Assembly (NCBI RefSeq): GCF_900103935.1
Contig: NZ_FNIC01000001.1
Span: forward strand, 164,306-228,305
Reading direction: 5' to 3'
Origin: Nocardioides szechwanensis
GTDB taxonomy: Bacteria > Actinomycetota > Actinomycetes > Propionibacteriales > Nocardioidaceae
DNA: 64,000 nt
The translations under genes and the position numbers were made by a program. This document shows positions 63,032 through 64,000 of the stretch, piece after piece (the first letter of the stretch is position 1; every line of letters begins with the position of its first letter). The notes beneath the pieces are model-generated. The model saw only the letters and a program-made list of their open reading frames with translations, had not been told where the DNA came from and made no database searches.

Positions 63032-63466
63032 TCAGCGGTCCGCGTGCTCGTCGCTTCCGGGGAACATCTCGGGCGCTCCCCGGAAGGCGAGTTCGCGGAC
63101 CGCTGTCATTTGCAGCGACCGCAGCGCCCAGGCGCGCTGGTCGCCCGTCGTGCTGGCCACCAGGAACGCGTACGTCGTGGCGCAGTCGCGCTCCAGCCGC
63201 AGCGCGCGCCGGGTCACGGCCTCGACCGTGCTGAGGTCGACCGGCACCTCGTAGGCCACCTCGGCCGCCACGGGCTGCTCCCCGAGGTCGGTGATCGTGC
63301 GGGTCAGCTGGTCGCGTCGGGCGCGGTGGGCGGCGTAGGTGTCGGACACCGCGGCGAAGAGCTCCGGTGCGGCCGTCTGCGACGTCTGGGCGCCGAGGAC
63401 CCCGAGCACGTAGACCGCCGCGTGCTCAGCGGCCAGCGTGGTCTGGAGGGCGGCGAGCTCGCTCAT
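63032..63466 (-). CDS. DUF4439 ferritin-like protein
   Basis: 144 residues from ATG 63466, overlapping the upstream stop (ATGA). Predicted four-helix bundle: TTLAAEHAAVYVLGVLGAQ, SDTYAAHRARRDQLTRTI, TVEAVTRRALRLERDCATTYAFLV and QRAWALRSLQMTAVRELAF, with Glu/His positions reminiscent of a ferritin-like core. DUF4439 proteins occur upstream of rimP-nusA in actinobacteria. Function unknown. Confidence 0.85.
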   Translation of the reverse strand: MSELAALQTTLAAEHAAVYVLGVLGAQTSQTAAPELFAAVSDTYAAHRARRDQLTRTITDLGEQPVAAEVAYEVPVDLSTVEAVTRRALRLERDCATTYAFLVASTTGDQRAWALRSLQMTAVRELAFRGAPEMFPGSDEHADR

Positions 63467-63972
63467 GGGCGCTCCGCGGGCAGCACGGCGAGCCGTTGGG
63501 CGACCGCGGCCGACATCGACGCGAGCAGCCGGGCCAGCGCGCCACTGGTCGCGGCCAGGCAGGCCTCCTCGAGGCGGCGCTGGTGCGCCCGCTCCCGGCG
63601 GCGCAGCGACCGGAGCGCCTCGCCCCGCGAGACGATGCGGGGTCCCGGCTGGGTGGGGGCCTCCGCCTGCGGCGACTCGAGGGCCTCCGCGTGGGCGAGG
63701 TGGAGCTCCCGGAACGACGTGGTCGCGCGCCGGACGTCCGGGGCGCGGGTCGCGACCGCCGGGGCGCCCAGCATCACCACCAGGTCGGCGACGACCTGCT
63801 CGACCAGCACCGTGTCGGCGTCGGCGGGCGGCTCGGTGGGGGAGCCGTCCGGGGTGGGGTCGCTGCGTGGGTCGAGGTCCTCGACGTCGCACGCCGCCAC
63901 GCCGGCGGCCAGCGCGCCCAACGCCACCCCGAGCGCCGTACGGCGGGTGGTGGCGGTCGCACGGTCGGGCAC
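63463..63972 (-). CDS. Tat-type lipoprotein, partner of the DUF4439 gene
   Basis: 169 residues. TTRRTALGVALGALAAGVAAC combines a twin-arginine start with a lipobox (GVAAC), so a lipid-anchored protein. A Pro/Asp-rich linker follows, then two or three helices (RSLRRRERAHQRRLEEACLAATSGALARLLASMSA). No recognised catalytic motif. Coupled by ATGA to the DUF4439 gene; the two parts may once have been one protein. The remaining 28 bases of the window are non-coding. Confidence 0.75.
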   Translation of the reverse strand: MPDRATATTRRTALGVALGALAAGVAACDVEDLDPRSDPTPDGSPTEPPADADTVLVEQVVADLVVMLGAPAVATRAPDVRRATTSFRELHLAHAEALESPQAEAPTQPGPRIVSRGEALRSLRRRERAHQRRLEEACLAATSGALARLLASMSAAVAQRLAVLPAERP

Positions 63973-64000
63973 GCCGCGACCCTATCTCCGGTGTCCGGCG

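Overview
The window is very GC-rich, densely coded actinobacterial chromosome. The gene set fits Nocardioides or a close Nocardioidaceae relative: GTG starts, ATGA/GTGA overlaps, Tat lipoproteins, a DUF222/HNH protein, and MgtA-type, DUF4439 and DUF4081-GNAT genes. The backbone is the housekeeping stretch that actinobacteria carry between rlmN and the gene pair upstream of rimP: rlmN (1.3 kb), dxr-rip1-ispG (46-49.8 kb), GNAT (55.8 kb), proS (57 kb) and a DUF4439 pair (63-64 kb). Large accessory blocks are inserted into it. No tRNA, rRNA, CRISPR array, transposase or integrase was seen. No stretch over 300 bases lacks a gene.

Region 1 (1-7.4 kb): three small membrane proteins leading into rlmN, a GT4 mannosyltransferase, a LOG-family protein, a RIO-type kinase and a secreted M1 peptidase. 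Region 2 (7.4-22.1 kb): an amine/polyamine catabolic block with an FAD amine oxidase, an Lrp/AsnC regulator, a complete PotDABC-type importer, MmsA-type and aminobutyraldehyde-type aldehyde dehydrogenases, a class III aminotransferase, an amidohydrolase and a saccharopine-dehydrogenase-like enzyme. One dyad motif recurs in its three regulatory gaps, which suggests a single regulon under the Lrp/AsnC protein. A DUF559/AbiEi-like gene bracketed by oriented repeats sits inside this block.

Region 3 (22-46 kb) is mixed accessory DNA: a stand-alone MraY, lipoproteins, a D-aminoacylase-type hydrolase, a frameshifted truncated haemoglobin, a one-chain double ABC exporter, a frameshifted GTPase, two M15 peptidases, a beta-lactamase-fold hydrolase with a divergent TetR and clear operators, a lower-GC two-gene membrane module of unknown function, Dps, a DUF222/HNH protein, and an amidohydrolase / DUF3311 / sodium-symporter / homocysteine methyltransferase / GabT group.

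Region 4 (46-64 kb) returns to the backbone. Between ispG and the GNAT gene lies a compact three-gene module (49.86-55.71 kb): a SLOG-fold protein, a two-TM channel-like protein with RCK/TrkA-N and C-terminal RyR domains, and a convergent DUF4062-STAND-TPR protein whose P-loop lysine is lost. This is the best candidate for an undescribed nucleotide-sensing or conflict system. Downstream are proS, a TetR/hydrolase pair, a HAD phosphatase, a secreted M43-like metalloprotease and the DUF4439 pair.

Many intergenic gaps, mainly between convergent genes, hold long perfect hairpins. Two of these palindromic elements supply the stop codons of their neighbours.
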